From Chryseobacterium foetidum (lineage in GTDB: Bacteria; Bacteroidota; Bacteroidia; Flavobacteriales; Weeksellaceae), in contig NZ_JAMXIA010000001.1 in NCBI RefSeq assembly GCF_025457425.1, positions 1,488,001 through 1,552,000 of the forward strand: a stretch of 64,000 bases of DNA, in the 5' to 3' direction. A program made the position numbers and the translations under genes. The notes under the pieces were generated by a model. That model made no database searches and was not told where the DNA came from. It was given only the letters and a program-made list of their open reading frames with translations. Shown here piece by piece: positions 52,446 to 62,347 of the stretch; within the stretch, counting starts at the first letter, position 1, and every line of letters begins with the position of its first letter.

Positions 52446-54200
52446 ATGTTTCGATCGCACACAAACGGAGAATTGTCTCTGAAAAATCTTAATGAAGAAG
52501 TTACACTTTCGGGATGGGTACAGACCATTCGTGATAAAGGATTTATGATTTGGATAGATCTTCGGGACCGTTACGGAATTACGCAGTTGGTTTTCGATCA
52601 GGGCCGTTCTACAGCAGAGCTGATGGAAAATGCAAAGAAACTGGGACGTGAATTTGTCATTCAGGTTTCAGGAAAAGTGATTGAAAGAGTCAGCAAAAAC
52701 CCAAATATTCCAACAGGAGAAATTGAAATTTTAGTTGAAAAATTATCTGTTCTGAATGAATCTCAACTTCCGCCTTTTACCATTGAAGATGAAACGGATG
52801 GTGGTGAAGAATTAAGAATGAAATACAGATATCTCGACATCAGAAGAGCTCCGGTAAGAGATAAACTGATCTTCCGTCACAAAATGGCGCAGAAAGTGAG
52901 AAATTATCTTTCAGACGAAGGTTTTATCGAGGTTGAAACGCCCGTTTTAATTAAATCTACTCCGGAAGGAGCGAGAGATTTCGTTGTACCAAGCAGGATG
53001 AATCCGGGACAGTTTTATGCATTACCACAGTCACCACAAACTTTTAAACAATTGTTGATGGTCGGTGGAATGGACAGATATTTCCAAATCGTGAAATGTT
53101 TCCGTGATGAGGATTTGAGAGCTGACAGACAGCCGGAATTCACCCAAATCGATTGCGAAATGGCATTTGTAGAGCAGGAAGATATTATGAATGTTTTTGA
53201 AGGAATGACGAAAGTTCTTTTGAAAGACATCACCGGAAACGAATTCGGAGATTTTCCGAGAATGACTTTCGCCGATGCGATGCAGAAATACGGAAACGAC
53301 AAACCGGATATCCGTTTCGGAATGGAATTCCACGAGCTGAACGATTTAACAAAAGGAAAAGATTTTAAAATATTTGATGATGCAGAATTGGTTGTCGGAA
53401 TCAATGTTGAAGGTATTGCAGATTACACCAGAAAACAAATCGACGAATTGGTGGATTGGGTAAAACGCCCACAAATCGGTGCAACAGGATTGGTTTGGAT
53501 TAAATTCCAAAATGATGGTGTTGTGACTTCTTCGGTAAATAAATTTTATAACGAGGAAGACTTAAAGAAAATCACAGAAGAATTCGGAGCAAAAGCGGGA
53601 GATCTAATGTTCGTAATGAGCGGAAACGCAGACAAGGTAAGAACGCAACTTTCCGCTTTGAGAATGGAACTTGGAAACCGTCTTGGTTTAAGAAAAGGAA
53701 ACGAATTCGCCCCACTTTGGGTGGTAGATTTCCCATTATTGGAATTTGATGAAGAATCCGGAAGATACCACGCAATGCACCACCCTTTTACCTCACCTAA
53801 AACCGAAGATTTCCACCTTTTGGAAACCGACCCAGGAAAAGCAAGAGCCAACGCTTACGATTTGGTCTTGAACGGAAACGAAATTGGTGGCGGTTCTATC
53901 AGAATTTTTGATAAAGATTTACAGTCAAAAATGTTTGACTTGTTAGGATTCTCAAAAGAAGAAGCAGAAGCGCAGTTCGGATTCTTAATGAACGCCTTCA
54001 AATATGGCGCTCCGCCTCACGGAGGTTTGGCTTTTGGATTCGATAGGTTGGTCGCGATTCTGGATGGAAATGAAGTGATTCGAGATTACATAGCTTTCCC
54101 GAAAAATAATTCCGGACGTGATGTGATGATTGATGCACCGGCTTCGATTGCTGTTGAACAGCTCGATGAACTTGAACTGAAATTAAATTTAAAAGCATAA
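52446..54200 (+). CDS. aspS: Aspartate-tRNA ligase
   Basis: The 584-residue class II synthetase has an N-terminal OB-fold anticodon-binding domain ([20 protein letters not shown]), motif 2 [16 protein letters not shown], the bacterial GAD insertion (~300-410) and motif 3 [15 protein letters not shown] near 530. Length is right for the bacterial-type AspRS, which has the GAD domain. It charges tRNA-Asp; whether it also charges tRNA-Asn depends on gatCAB, which is not in this window. Confidence 0.97.
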   Translation: MFRSHTNGELSLKNLNEEVTLSGWVQTIRDKGFMIWIDLRDRYGITQLVFDQGRSTAELMENAKKLGREFVIQVSGKVIERVSKNPNIPTGEIEILVEKLSVLNESQLPPFTIEDETDGGEELRMKYRYLDIRRAPVRDKLIFRHKMAQKVRNYLSDEGFIEVETPVLIKSTPEGARDFVVPSRMNPGQFYALPQSPQTFKQLLMVGGMDRYFQIVKCFRDEDLRADRQPEFTQIDCEMAFVEQEDIMNVFEGMTKVLLKDITGNEFGDFPRMTFADAMQKYGNDKPDIRFGMEFHELNDLTKGKDFKIFDDAELVVGINVEGIADYTRKQIDELVDWVKRPQIGATGLVWIKFQNDGVVTSSVNKFYNEEDLKKITEEFGAKAGDLMFVMSGNADKVRTQLSALRMELGNRLGLRKGNEFAPLWVVDFPLLEFDEESGRYHAMHHPFTSPKTEDFHLLETDPGKARANAYDLVLNGNEIGGGSIRIFDKDLQSKMFDLLGFSKEEAEAQFGFLMNAFKYGAPPHGGLAFGFDRLVAILDGNEVIRDYIAFPKNNSGRDVMIDAPASIAVEQLDELELKLNLKA

Positions 54201-54205
54201 ATTAG

Positions 54206-54233
54206 AAGCGGAGATTATTCTTCGCTTTTTTAA
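54206..54233 (+). terminator. Terminator of aspS
   Basis: AAGCGGAGA and TCTTCGCTTTTTT form an imperfect stem with a T tail between the aspS stop and the next ATG. Confidence 0.5.
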
Positions 54234-54242
54234 TAATTCCAA

Positions 54243-55313
54243 ATGAAAAAACTACTACTCAAACTAAATTTCATATTCTTTCTCATAGGATATTTCAGTT
54301 CCGCTCAGGATTATATCGTTGAAAATGATAAATTAAAAGGAAAAATAAAGTCGATAAATTTATTTATTATTGAATATGGTAATAAAGAAAAACCTGTAGA
54401 GCAACAGACTTTTGACGCAAAAGGAAGACCACTTATCACAAAAAAATACAGTGAAGGATATTTGCGCAGCGAAGAAAGAAATCAGTATAATCCCAACCAA
54501 ATTATTACCACACTCTGCGAATCTTGTGGAGAAAATCTAGACCGTTACTTTTCTGAATTTTCTATTAAAGGAAATGACAAAGATCCTTACGCGGGCTATG
54601 GTACAAACGATCCCAGTGCAAGAACAAAAACTTTCAAAACTCCGGATAAGAAAGGAAATATCGTTTTAGAGAAGTTCTACAATTCTGAAGGATATCTTAT
54701 TTCTACTTCAAAGTCTGTTTTTAATCTTGCTTCAAAGAAACTTTCAACAGAAAATTACAGTTCTGAAAACGAATTGCGTTCAAGCGAAAAAAATGTGTAC
54801 AATAAAAGTAATTTAATTACGGAAACAATCAGTAAGAGTGAAAACAAATCTGAGTTGAAAATGAATTATTCATACGACAACCAAGGTAGAATAATACTTG
54901 AAAAACAAAATTACAACAACAGTATCTCTGAAACTTCCTATCGATATCTGAAAGAAAAAGATACCACTAAAATTTTGAAATATTCTTCAAATTCATCAGG
55001 AGAGAAAAGGCTGCATCATATTGAGAAAAGCTATCCTCAGCTTCAAGGTAAAATAGTAGAAAAGCAGAATGTATTCGATAATAAATTGGGTAACAAAAGG
55101 GTGTACGAATATGACGAAACCAAAAAGTTGACTGCACTGAAATATTTTAATGAACAAAATGAGGCGATTAAGGAATTGCATTACACGTATGATAAAACCG
55201 GAAATTGGAATGAAATCAATATTTCGGAAACAATCAACGTAACTTATGATAAGGAAGAACCCAGAAAAGAAATTCAGAAAACCAAATATATCAGAAGGAT
55301 TGAATATTATTAA
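54243..55313 (+). CDS. Secreted YD-repeat-like protein of unknown function
   Basis: The 356-residue protein has a signal peptide (KKLLLKLNFIFFLIGYFSSAQ). The mature chain repeats strands of the type YSYDNQGRIILEKQNYNNS, LHYTYDKTGNWNEI and YNPNQIITTLCESC, resembling RHS/YD-like beta repeats found in many Bacteroidetes surface proteins. It has no obvious toxin or sorting domain, and no C-terminal T9SS domain. It lies 42 bp after aspS and is otherwise isolated. Function unknown. Confidence 0.75.
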   Translation: MKKLLLKLNFIFFLIGYFSSAQDYIVENDKLKGKIKSINLFIIEYGNKEKPVEQQTFDAKGRPLITKKYSEGYLRSEERNQYNPNQIITTLCESCGENLDRYFSEFSIKGNDKDPYAGYGTNDPSARTKTFKTPDKKGNIVLEKFYNSEGYLISTSKSVFNLASKKLSTENYSSENELRSSEKNVYNKSNLITETISKSENKSELKMNYSYDNQGRIILEKQNYNNSISETSYRYLKEKDTTKILKYSSNSSGEKRLHHIEKSYPQLQGKIVEKQNVFDNKLGNKRVYEYDETKKLTALKYFNEQNEAIKELHYTYDKTGNWNEINISETINVTYDKEEPRKEIQKTKYIRRIEYY

Positions 55314-55535
55314 GTAAAAATCTTAATCATAAATTTTTCAATGATATTTTAAAAGATTTTACGCAATGTCGATGGATGATATTTATAAAAGTTCCAATAT
55401 ACTTATGCTTTATAAATCTAACTTTTCAAATATCAGATTTAAAGGGGTTCATGGAAAAAAGGTAACAAAGTAAAAATAGCCGCTTCTGTAGTGCAAGAAA
55501 TTTAAAATCACCTTTTTCGATTTCAAAAAAATAAT
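55314..55535. other. Intergenic DNA without a recognised gene
   Basis: Together with the terminator that follows this is a ~310-bp gap. It is AT-rich with no ORF or RNA structure that I can support; it should contain the recQ promoter region near its right end. Confidence 0.45.
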
Positions 55536-55569
55536 AAACCTCATATTTTAAAAAATTATGAGGTTTTTA
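55536..55569 (+). terminator. Terminator hairpin before recQ
   Basis: AAACCTCATA and TATGAGGTTTTT pair across an AT-rich loop, ~245 bp after the YD-repeat gene and ~55 bp before recQ. It may terminate the upstream transcript. Confidence 0.6.
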
Positions 55570-55625
55570 AACTTTTAAATTTAACCAAATTTGATTAATT
55601 TTACTCAAACACAAAATTTTAATTG

Positions 55626-57812
55626 ATGAAAACTCCCCTCCAAATCTTACAGCAATATTTCGGCTACGAAAACTTCCGCCTCGAACAGTCCAACGCAGTT
55701 GAAAATGTAATTGCGAAAAAAGACACTTTTGTTTTAATGCCAACCGGCGGTGGAAAATCACTTTGCTATCAGGTTCCGGCTTTGGTTTTGGAAGGAGCCG
55801 CCATCGTGATTTCTCCGTTGATTGCGTTGATGAAAGATCAGGTTGATGCCCTGCGCGTGAACGGAATTTCTGCGTCGTACATCAATTCTTCGATGTCTTC
55901 TTTTGAGCAAAATGAAACTATAAATCAATTAAAAAACGGCCAGCTCAAACTTTTGTATGTCGCACCCGAAAAACTGAGTGCAGATAATGGTGCGTTTCTA
56001 AAATTGTTGAATGATGTCGACATTTCCCTGTTCGCGGTAGATGAAGCGCACTGTGTTTCGCATTGGGGTCACGATTTCCGTCCGGATTATTTGTTTTTAA
56101 ATGGTTTAAAAAAACAGTTTCCAGAAATTCCAATCATCGCTTTGACGGCAAGTGCAGACGAAATCACGAGGAAAGACATCATCAAACAACTGAATTTACA
56201 ACAGCCTTTGGTTTTGATTTCTTCCTTTGACAGAGCCAATATCAAATATTTTGTCCAGCCGAAAAAGTCTGTTCTTCAAAATATCATTCAGTACCTCAAT
56301 GAACATCCGGACGACTCGGGAATTATCTACTGTTTATCAAGAAAAGGAACTGAAGAAATGTCGAATAATCTGAGAGAAAACGGTATCAACTCGGCTTTTT
56401 ATCACGCCGGACTTTCTTCTTTAGAAAGAGCAAAAGTGCAGGAAGATTTTTTGAAGGACAAAACCCGTGTAATGGTGGCTACAATTGCTTTTGGGATGGG
56501 AATCGATAAGAGTAATGTCCGTTTTGTGATGCACGCAGATTTGCCTAAAAATATAGAAAGTTACTATCAGGAAACGGGAAGAGCCGGAAGAGATGGCTTG
56601 CCGAGTGAAGCGATTTTATTTTATTCGAATGCCGACGTGATAAAATTGAAACGATTTGCAATGATAGAAGGCAATGAGGAGCAATCTGAACTGATGCTGC
56701 GAAAGCTGAAACAGATGTCCGACTTTGCCGAAATGCAAAAATGCAGACGACAGTATCTTATGGAATATTTCGGCGAAAAACACGATGGAAACTGCAATTC
56801 CTGCGATTATTGTCTGAGTGATTTTGATACCTTTGATGCAACGGTTGATGCTCAGAAATTATTGAGTGCAGTCTACAGATTGAAAGAACGTTATGGCAAA
56901 ACAATGATTATTGACTTTCTGCGGGGTTCCCAAAGTGCGAAAATCACAGATTACATGCGCAATTTACCGACCTACGGCGTTGGAAATAATCAGGATAAAA
57001 ACTACTGGCAAAACTTAATAACTCAGTTGCTCATCAAAGGTTTTCTGTATGAATCGAATGAGGAATTTTCTGTTTTAAAACTGAATGAAGAAAGCAAATC
57101 AGTTTTATTTAGAGATAAAAAAGTAATCTTCCAGAAAGTAAAAGAACGGGCAAAAGCTGTCACCGTTGCAGAAATAGAAACGGATTATTCCGCGCCCGAC
57201 ATCGATGCAAATGAAGAACTTTTTGCAGAACTGAAAACTTTAAGAAGGGAAATTGCCGAGCGTGAAAATGTTCCGCCTTACGTCATCTTTTCTGATGCGA
57301 CTTTGCTGGAATTATCATCTTATCTCCCCAATTCAAAAGCAGAACTGAATCAGATCAGTGGGTTCGGAGCTTTTAAAATTGAGAAGTACGGCGAAATATT
57401 TCTTCCTACAATCATTGAGTTTTGTATTAAGAATAATTTGAGCAGCAAAATTACGGAGAAGAGGCCTAAAAAAGCACGTGAGCCAAAGAAAGCAGCTAAA
57501 AGTACATCAGGAACTTTCGCCACCACTTTTGAACTGTATAAACAAAATCACAGTGTTGAGGAGATCGCCAAACTGAGAAGTCTGTCGGTAACTACAATTC
57601 AAAATCATCTGTCGAAATTTGTTGAATCCGGAGAAATCGAAGCCAGTACTTTAATAGACGTCAACAAAATTGCACCGATTATTGAAATCGCAAAAGGCCA
57701 AACCGTTCAATCTCTGAAAGTGATTAAAGAACAGTTAGGCGATGACTTTTCATACTTTGAAATTCATGTTGCAATTGCTTACCATAAATTGCTGCAGAAA
57801 GATGTTACTTAA
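55626..57812 (+). CDS. recQ: ATP-dependent DNA helicase RecQ
   Basis: The 728-residue helicase has LMPTGGGKSLCYQVPAL (Walker A), LFAVDEAHCVSHWGHDFRPD (Walker B and RecQ loop), motif IV-VI ATIAFGMGIDKSNVRFVMH and YYQETGRAGRDGLPSEA. The RQC zinc-binding Cys set CRRQYLMEYFGEKHDGNCNS / CDYC and an HRDC-like region follow, with a C-terminal HTH segment (LRSLSVTTIQNHLSKFVESG). The ATG at 55626 is preferred over the TTG one codon earlier. RecQ unwinds recombination intermediates; it is close to the NHEJ genes, though not in one operon with them. Confidence 0.96.
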   Translation: MKTPLQILQQYFGYENFRLEQSNAVENVIAKKDTFVLMPTGGGKSLCYQVPALVLEGAAIVISPLIALMKDQVDALRVNGISASYINSSMSSFEQNETINQLKNGQLKLLYVAPEKLSADNGAFLKLLNDVDISLFAVDEAHCVSHWGHDFRPDYLFLNGLKKQFPEIPIIALTASADEITRKDIIKQLNLQQPLVLISSFDRANIKYFVQPKKSVLQNIIQYLNEHPDDSGIIYCLSRKGTEEMSNNLRENGINSAFYHAGLSSLERAKVQEDFLKDKTRVMVATIAFGMGIDKSNVRFVMHADLPKNIESYYQETGRAGRDGLPSEAILFYSNADVIKLKRFAMIEGNEEQSELMLRKLKQMSDFAEMQKCRRQYLMEYFGEKHDGNCNSCDYCLSDFDTFDATVDAQKLLSAVYRLKERYGKTMIIDFLRGSQSAKITDYMRNLPTYGVGNNQDKNYWQNLITQLLIKGFLYESNEEFSVLKLNEESKSVLFRDKKVIFQKVKERAKAVTVAEIETDYSAPDIDANEELFAELKTLRREIAERENVPPYVIFSDATLLELSSYLPNSKAELNQISGFGAFKIEKYGEIFLPTIIEFCIKNNLSSKITEKRPKKAREPKKAAKSTSGTFATTFELYKQNHSVEEIAKLRSLSVTTIQNHLSKFVESGEIEASTLIDVNKIAPIIEIAKGQTVQSLKVIKEQLGDDFSYFEIHVAIAYHKLLQKDVT

Positions 57813-57904
57813 TTGTCTGATGCATTAGATTATTTAAAATATATTTTAAAAACCTGCCAGAACGGAGTGATCCCATCCTTAAAATAACAAATTAGATCAG
57901 AAAT

Positions 57905-58450
57905 ATGAATCCCACAATTCTAAAATATAACACACCCACTTCCGGGGAAATCACCAAGACCATTTATCAATATGAATTCAAAAGGCTTTGGAAAAAAAAT
58001 CTGGATGGAAATAATAAAAATTTATTCTTTGCAGTTGCCTGTTTAATTCTTGGTTCATACACTTTTATTTCTGATGATTTCGTTTTAACAAGTTTCTTTG
58101 CAGGAGCAGGACTGATTGTATTTTCAAATTATTTAACCCATGCCCTTTCCTACAGAAAATCCAAAAAAAAATTAAAGGAAATAATTGATAAGGACATTTC
58201 GGATTTGAAATTAAATTCTAACGACGTGATCTGGGAGTTTACACCTGATCATTTTATGTTTAAAAATTATAAATCTGAGTTAAAATTTATTTGGAGTGAA
58301 ATGACCTATTGTGTTGTAGATGATCAGTTTCTCTACATTACAGCATCTTCACGACTCAATTTTATTTTAGACAAAGCCAACGTAGACGAAGAAAACTTAA
58401 ATAAAACCATTCAGTATCTGGAAGAAAAAGCTCAGTTTAAAGAAATATAA
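57905..58450 (+). CDS. YcxB-like membrane protein
   Basis: The 181-residue protein has two adjacent membrane helices (~40-80: FFAVACLILGSYTFI and VLTSFFAGAGLIVFSNYLTHA). A C-terminal YcxB-type beta domain follows (~115-165: VIWEFTPDHFMFKNYKSEL, LKFIWSEMTYCVVDDQFLYI). The WSEMTYCV pattern matches the family's conserved W(s/t)-rich strand. Function unknown. It lies between recQ and ku but with its own spacing on both sides. Confidence 0.75.
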   Translation: MNPTILKYNTPTSGEITKTIYQYEFKRLWKKNLDGNNKNLFFAVACLILGSYTFISDDFVLTSFFAGAGLIVFSNYLTHALSYRKSKKKLKEIIDKDISDLKLNSNDVIWEFTPDHFMFKNYKSELKFIWSEMTYCVVDDQFLYITASSRLNFILDKANVDEENLNKTIQYLEEKAQFKEI

Positions 58451-58520
58451 TAAACTTCTTCCTAAAAATGTACTAAATCACACGGCACAATCATTGTAAG
58501 TTTTACAGAAAAGAAAGACA

Positions 58521-59306
58521 ATGAAAGCAATTTGGAACGGTGCCATTGGTTTTGGCTTAGTCAATATTCCTGTGAAGATTTATTCTGCTACAGAAACCAG
58601 CAAACTGGATCTCGATATGCTGGATAAATCTGATTTTTCTAATATTAAATTTAAAAGAGTTAATGAAAAAACGGGCAAGGAAGTCAAGTGGGCAAACATT
58701 GTAAAAGGTTTTCTGATCGACGATAAATATGTTGTTCTCGAAGATGAAGATTATGAAGCCGCCAGTCCGGAAAAAACAAAAATTCTGGGCATCGAACATT
58801 TCGTTAAAGAGGCGGAGGTTGATTCTGTCTACTTTGAAACTCCTTATTTTCTCGAGCCACAAAAGAATGGTGAAAACGCCTACAGACTCTTAATTAAAGC
58901 ATTGCAGCAAACTAAAATGGTCGGTATCGGAACTTTCGTTTTGCGTGATACTGAGGCAATCGGGTTGATTCGTCCATACAATGATGATGTTTTGGTTTTA
59001 AACCGTTTGAGATTTGATCAGGAAATAAGGGATTACAAACAGCTGAAAATTCCCGCCAAGAAAGCGCCGAAACCAGCCGAACTGAAAATGGCAAAAAATC
59101 TGATCGAGCAACTTTCTGAGCCTTTTGATCCGACTTTTTATAAAAATACCTATTCCGAATCACTGCTTAAAATCATTAAGAAAAAAGCGAAAGGAAAATC
59201 AGTTAAAGTGAAAAAATCTGAACCTGCAAAACAGGGTAAAGTAATTGATTTAATGGCACAGCTGAAAGCCAGTTTACAAACTCCAAAATCTAAAAACGCT
59301 TCCTGA
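58521..59306 (+). CDS. ku: Ku protein, NHEJ DNA-end binding
   Basis: The 261-residue protein begins MKAIWNGAIGFGLVNIPVKI, the typical bacterial Ku N-terminus, and contains GKEVKWANIVKGFLIDDKYV and FLEPQKNGENAYRLLIKAL. The C-terminal ~35 residues are basic and flexible (KKKAKGKSVKVKKSEPAKQG), as in Ku tails that bind DNA or ligase. Ku threads onto broken ends and recruits LigD for non-homologous end joining. The ligD gene begins 3 bp after the stop. Confidence 0.96.
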   Translation: MKAIWNGAIGFGLVNIPVKIYSATETSKLDLDMLDKSDFSNIKFKRVNEKTGKEVKWANIVKGFLIDDKYVVLEDEDYEAASPEKTKILGIEHFVKEAEVDSVYFETPYFLEPQKNGENAYRLLIKALQQTKMVGIGTFVLRDTEAIGLIRPYNDDVLVLNRLRFDQEIRDYKQLKIPAKKAPKPAELKMAKNLIEQLSEPFDPTFYKNTYSESLLKIIKKKAKGKSVKVKKSEPAKQGKVIDLMAQLKASLQTPKSKNAS

Positions 59307-59308
59307 CC

Positions 59309-59911
59309 ATGGCTCTTAAAGACTACAACGATAAACGGAAATTCGATAAAACCACCGAACCCAAAGGAAAGACAAAAAAGAGTGATGACAAACTTATTTT
59401 TGTAATTCAACGTCATGCTGCGTCACGGCTTCATTACGATTTCCGTCTGGAGATGGAAGGTGTTCTGAAAAGCTGGGCTGTTCCGAAAGGACCATCACTG
59501 AATCCTGAAGACAAGCGTCTGGCGATGATGGTGGAAGATCATCCGTACGATTACAAAGATTTTGAAGGAAATATTCCCGAAGGAAATTATGGTGCCGGAC
59601 AGGTAGAAATCTGGGACAGCGGGACATACGAGCCTTTGGACGATACGAGCAGACTTTCAGATGAAAAAGAACTTTTGAAAGAATTAAAAGGCGGTTCGCT
59701 TAAATTTATTCTTCACGGTAAAAAACTGAAAGGAGAATTTGCTTTGGTTAAAATGAAAAATGCCGAAAACAATTCATGGCTTTTAATTAAACATAAAGAC
59801 AAATTTGCCAAAGATGAATATGATGCTGAAGAAAACGTATCACCTAAATCGTTAGTTTCAAAATTCATCGAGGAAAAAAAAAACCTAAAAAGCAGCAAAA
59901 AAGAGAAGTAA
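59309..59911 (+). CDS. ligD: LigD 3'-phosphoesterase domain, separated by a poly(A) frameshift
   Basis: The 200-residue product begins MALKDYNDKRKFDKTTEPKG and carries the LigD phosphoesterase motif FVIQRHAASRLHYDFRLEMEG, with catalytic-type His residues, and PEGNYGAGQVEIWDSGTYEP. In NHEJ it trims 3' ends before ligation. It stops soon after a run of ten A (59874-59883) with an abnormal C-terminus NLKSSKKEK. In the -1 frame the same region reads without stops into the ligase-polymerase frame that follows, so this is most likely the front end of a single LigD of about 857 residues rather than a separate gene. Confidence 0.9.
   Translation: MALKDYNDKRKFDKTTEPKGKTKKSDDKLIFVIQRHAASRLHYDFRLEMEGVLKSWAVPKGPSLNPEDKRLAMMVEDHPYDYKDFEGNIPEGNYGAGQVEIWDSGTYEPLDDTSRLSDEKELLKELKGGSLKFILHGKKLKGEFALVKMKNAENNSWLLIKHKDKFAKDEYDAEENVSPKSLVSKFIEEKKNLKSSKKEK
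59874..59883 (+). other. A10 homopolymer at the LigD frame break (possible slippage site)
   Basis: GAGG is followed by ten A and then CCT. With ten A the phosphoesterase frame ends at 59911; with eleven A, or a -1 slip, it reads EEKKKPKKQQKREV and on into the ligase frame without a stop. A sequencing or assembly error is the main alternative. Confidence 0.75.
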
Positions 59912-59952
59912 TCACTTCGGAGACAAAACCAAAATTCCAGCGCTTCAATTCT

Positions 59953-61881
59953 TTGGTGGATGAGAAAAAACTGGAAAAATTCATTAAACCAATGCTTGCA
60001 AAATCTTCTGATGATGCGTTTGACGATGAGGACTGGATTTTTGAAATTAAATGGGACGGATACCGTGCCGTAGCCGATCTCAGTAAAAAACAGCCGTTAT
60101 TTTATTCCCGAAACGGAATATCATTTATATCTAAATTCAATTCTATCACCGAAGATTTTAGTCAGCAGAAACATCACATGATTTTGGATGGTGAGATTAT
60201 AGCTTATGACGAAAACGGAAAACCCAGCTTTCAGCTTTTACAGCAGATTGGCGACAATCCGGATTTGGCTTTAACCTATCAGGTTTTTGATCTTTTGTGG
60301 CTGAATGGTCATTCTACCGAAGAACTTCCTTTAATTCAACGAAAAGAGCTTCTGAAAGACGCGTTAATTGAAACGAATCTGATTAAATTCTGCGATCACG
60401 TTCCTGAAAAAGGAATTGAGTTTTTTAATCAAATGAAAAAAATGGAGCTTGAAGGCATGATTGCCAAAAGAGCCGACAGCGTTTACACCGAAAATTCCCG
60501 AAGCACAGACTGGCTCAAAATAAAATTCACAAACACCGAAGAAGCGATCATTTGCGGTTTTACCGAGCCCAAGGGTTCAAGGCAAGGCTTTGGTGCTTTG
60601 ATTTTAGGGAAATATATAAACGGAAAACTGATCTATTCCGGACATACGGGAACAGGCTTTAATAATGAATTGTTGAAGTCTCTTTATGCGCGGTTGAAAA
60701 AATTAGTGGTAAAAACTTCCCCGTTTGACACGATTCCCAAAACCAATATGCCCGTGACATGGACAAAACCTGAATTGGTCTGTGAAATTAAATTTTCGGA
60801 AATCACCAAAGACGGAATGTTCCGCCATCCTGTTTTCGTGGCACTTCGTGAAGATAAGGAAGCGAAGGAAATCAGCAATTCAGTTAAAAAACCTGCTCAG
60901 AAAACTTCAAAATCCAAAACTATGACGACAAAGAAAGCATCCGAAAAGTCAGAAGATGAAAACGAAAAAGACAGTGAAATTACACTGAACCGACATAAAA
61001 TAAAACTCACCAATCAGGATAAAATCTATTTTCCGAAAGATAAAATAAGCAAAGGAGATGTCGTGGATTATTACCAATCGGTAGCGGATTATATTTTACC
61101 GCATCTGAAGAACCGACCGCTTTCCCTCAACCGTTTTCCCAGCGGAATCGATCATTCCGGATTTTACCAGAAAGACGCGGGAGATTCTTTTCCGGACTGG
61201 ATTAAAACGACCAAAGTTCACTCTGAATCCACCGATAAATACATTGATTACGCCATCTGCAATGACAAAGCAACGTTGGCTTATCTGAACAATTTGGGCT
61301 GCATCGATTTTAATCCGTGGAACTCATCACTTCCCGATCTGGATCATCCCGATTATCTGGTTTTAGATCTCGATCCGTCAAAGAAAAATACTTTTGACCA
61401 TGTGATCGAAACAGCACAGCAAGTGAAGGAAATTTTAGATTTAATTAAAATAAAAGGCTACTGCAAAACTTCCGGAAGCACGGGAATTCACATCTATATT
61501 CCGATGGGCGGCGGTTACGATTACGATCAGGTGAAAGATTTTGCACTAATTCTGATGCAACAGGTTCATGAAAAACTTCCAAAAATTACAACGCTGGAAC
61601 GCAGTCTGCAAAAAAGAGACAACAAAAAAATCTATCTCGACTACCTTCAAAACCGACAGGGACAAACTCTAGCCAGCGTCTACAGCCTAAGACCGAAAGA
61701 AGGCGCAGCTGTTTCAATGCCGATTGAGTGGGATGAACTGAAAAAAGGTTTGAAACCCACAGACTTTAATATTGAAAATGCTTTGGAAAGAATTAAGGCA
61801 AAAGGTGATTTGTTTAAACCCGTATTAGGGAAGGGAATTGATATGATGAAGGCGTTGGAGTTGTTGCAGGATGTTGAGTAA
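59953..61881 (+). CDS. ligD: LigD ligase and polymerase domains (downstream part of frame-split LigD)
   Basis: The listed start is a TTG and is unlikely to be a true start: the frame is open back to the A10 run at 59874, giving QRFNSLVDEKKLEKFIKPML as linker. The ligase domain has the adenylation motif EIKWDGYRA (Lys ~33 from this TTG) and LKIKFTNTEEAIICGF. A Lys/Ser-rich linker (~315-345) joins it to the primase-type polymerase domain (~350-642) with NRFPSGIDHSGFYQKDAGD, LVLDLDPSKKNTFDH and SGSTGIHIYIPMGGGY. The order phosphoesterase, ligase, polymerase matches other LigD proteins in the phylum. It acts with the adjacent Ku in end joining. Confidence 0.93.
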   Translation: MVDEKKLEKFIKPMLAKSSDDAFDDEDWIFEIKWDGYRAVADLSKKQPLFYSRNGISFISKFNSITEDFSQQKHHMILDGEIIAYDENGKPSFQLLQQIGDNPDLALTYQVFDLLWLNGHSTEELPLIQRKELLKDALIETNLIKFCDHVPEKGIEFFNQMKKMELEGMIAKRADSVYTENSRSTDWLKIKFTNTEEAIICGFTEPKGSRQGFGALILGKYINGKLIYSGHTGTGFNNELLKSLYARLKKLVVKTSPFDTIPKTNMPVTWTKPELVCEIKFSEITKDGMFRHPVFVALREDKEAKEISNSVKKPAQKTSKSKTMTTKKASEKSEDENEKDSEITLNRHKIKLTNQDKIYFPKDKISKGDVVDYYQSVADYILPHLKNRPLSLNRFPSGIDHSGFYQKDAGDSFPDWIKTTKVHSESTDKYIDYAICNDKATLAYLNNLGCIDFNPWNSSLPDLDHPDYLVLDLDPSKKNTFDHVIETAQQVKEILDLIKIKGYCKTSGSTGIHIYIPMGGGYDYDQVKDFALILMQQVHEKLPKITTLERSLQKRDNKKIYLDYLQNRQGQTLASVYSLRPKEGAAVSMPIEWDELKKGLKPTDFNIENALERIKAKGDLFKPVLGKGIDMMKALELLQDVE

Positions 61882-61882
61882 A

Positions 61883-62344
61883 TTATTCCTCTAATTCAGC
61901 AATAATTTTCAAACAATAATTAATAGATGATTCATCCCTGAGACTATTCATTAATAGATATAGATTATTAACAATACCATCAATCGACAAAACTAAACCA
62001 TTTTTAAAAAATTTTCTTTGCATTACCTGTATTGCTAAATCATGATATAAATATTCCAAATATTCCGCATTATCAATTTTGGCAAAGCATTCACAGAAGA
62101 CATACGATGATTCGTATTTCCCCTGCAATTCATATTCTGTAAAATTTAAACAATCTGCTACGAAATGTAATTCGTGATCATCCCATGTAAAAACTTCTTC
62201 TACAAAATCATCTTGTTGTTTTGGCGTTAAAGTATCTAAAAACTTCACAATAAATGGGAAATGATCATACTCATAGTATTCTTGAGGTTGATCCAGACTG
62301 ATTGCGTTGATGTAGTTTTTGATTTCTAAATAGTGATTATCCAT
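61883..62344 (-). CDS. Acidic protein of unknown function
   Basis: The 153-residue protein is helical and acidic with no signal peptide: DNHYLEIKNYINAISLDQPQ, PFIVKFLDTLTPKQQDDFVE, WDDHELHFVADCLNFTE. It shows a HEAT- or immunity-like helical look, but I do not recognise a family. It ends 1 bp from the ligD stop on the opposite strand, and lies 3 bp after the SDR gene in the same operon. Function unknown. Confidence 0.65.
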   Translation of the reverse strand: MDNHYLEIKNYINAISLDQPQEYYEYDHFPFIVKFLDTLTPKQQDDFVEEVFTWDDHELHFVADCLNFTEYELQGKYESSYVFCECFAKIDNAEYLEYLYHDLAIQVMQRKFFKNGLVLSIDGIVNNLYLLMNSLRDESSINYCLKIIAELEE

Positions 62345-62347
62345 AAT

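Noticed and set aside
54243..55313. RHS-type polymorphic toxin
   Set aside because: It has YD-like repeats but no RHS core, no toxin tip and no immunity gene.
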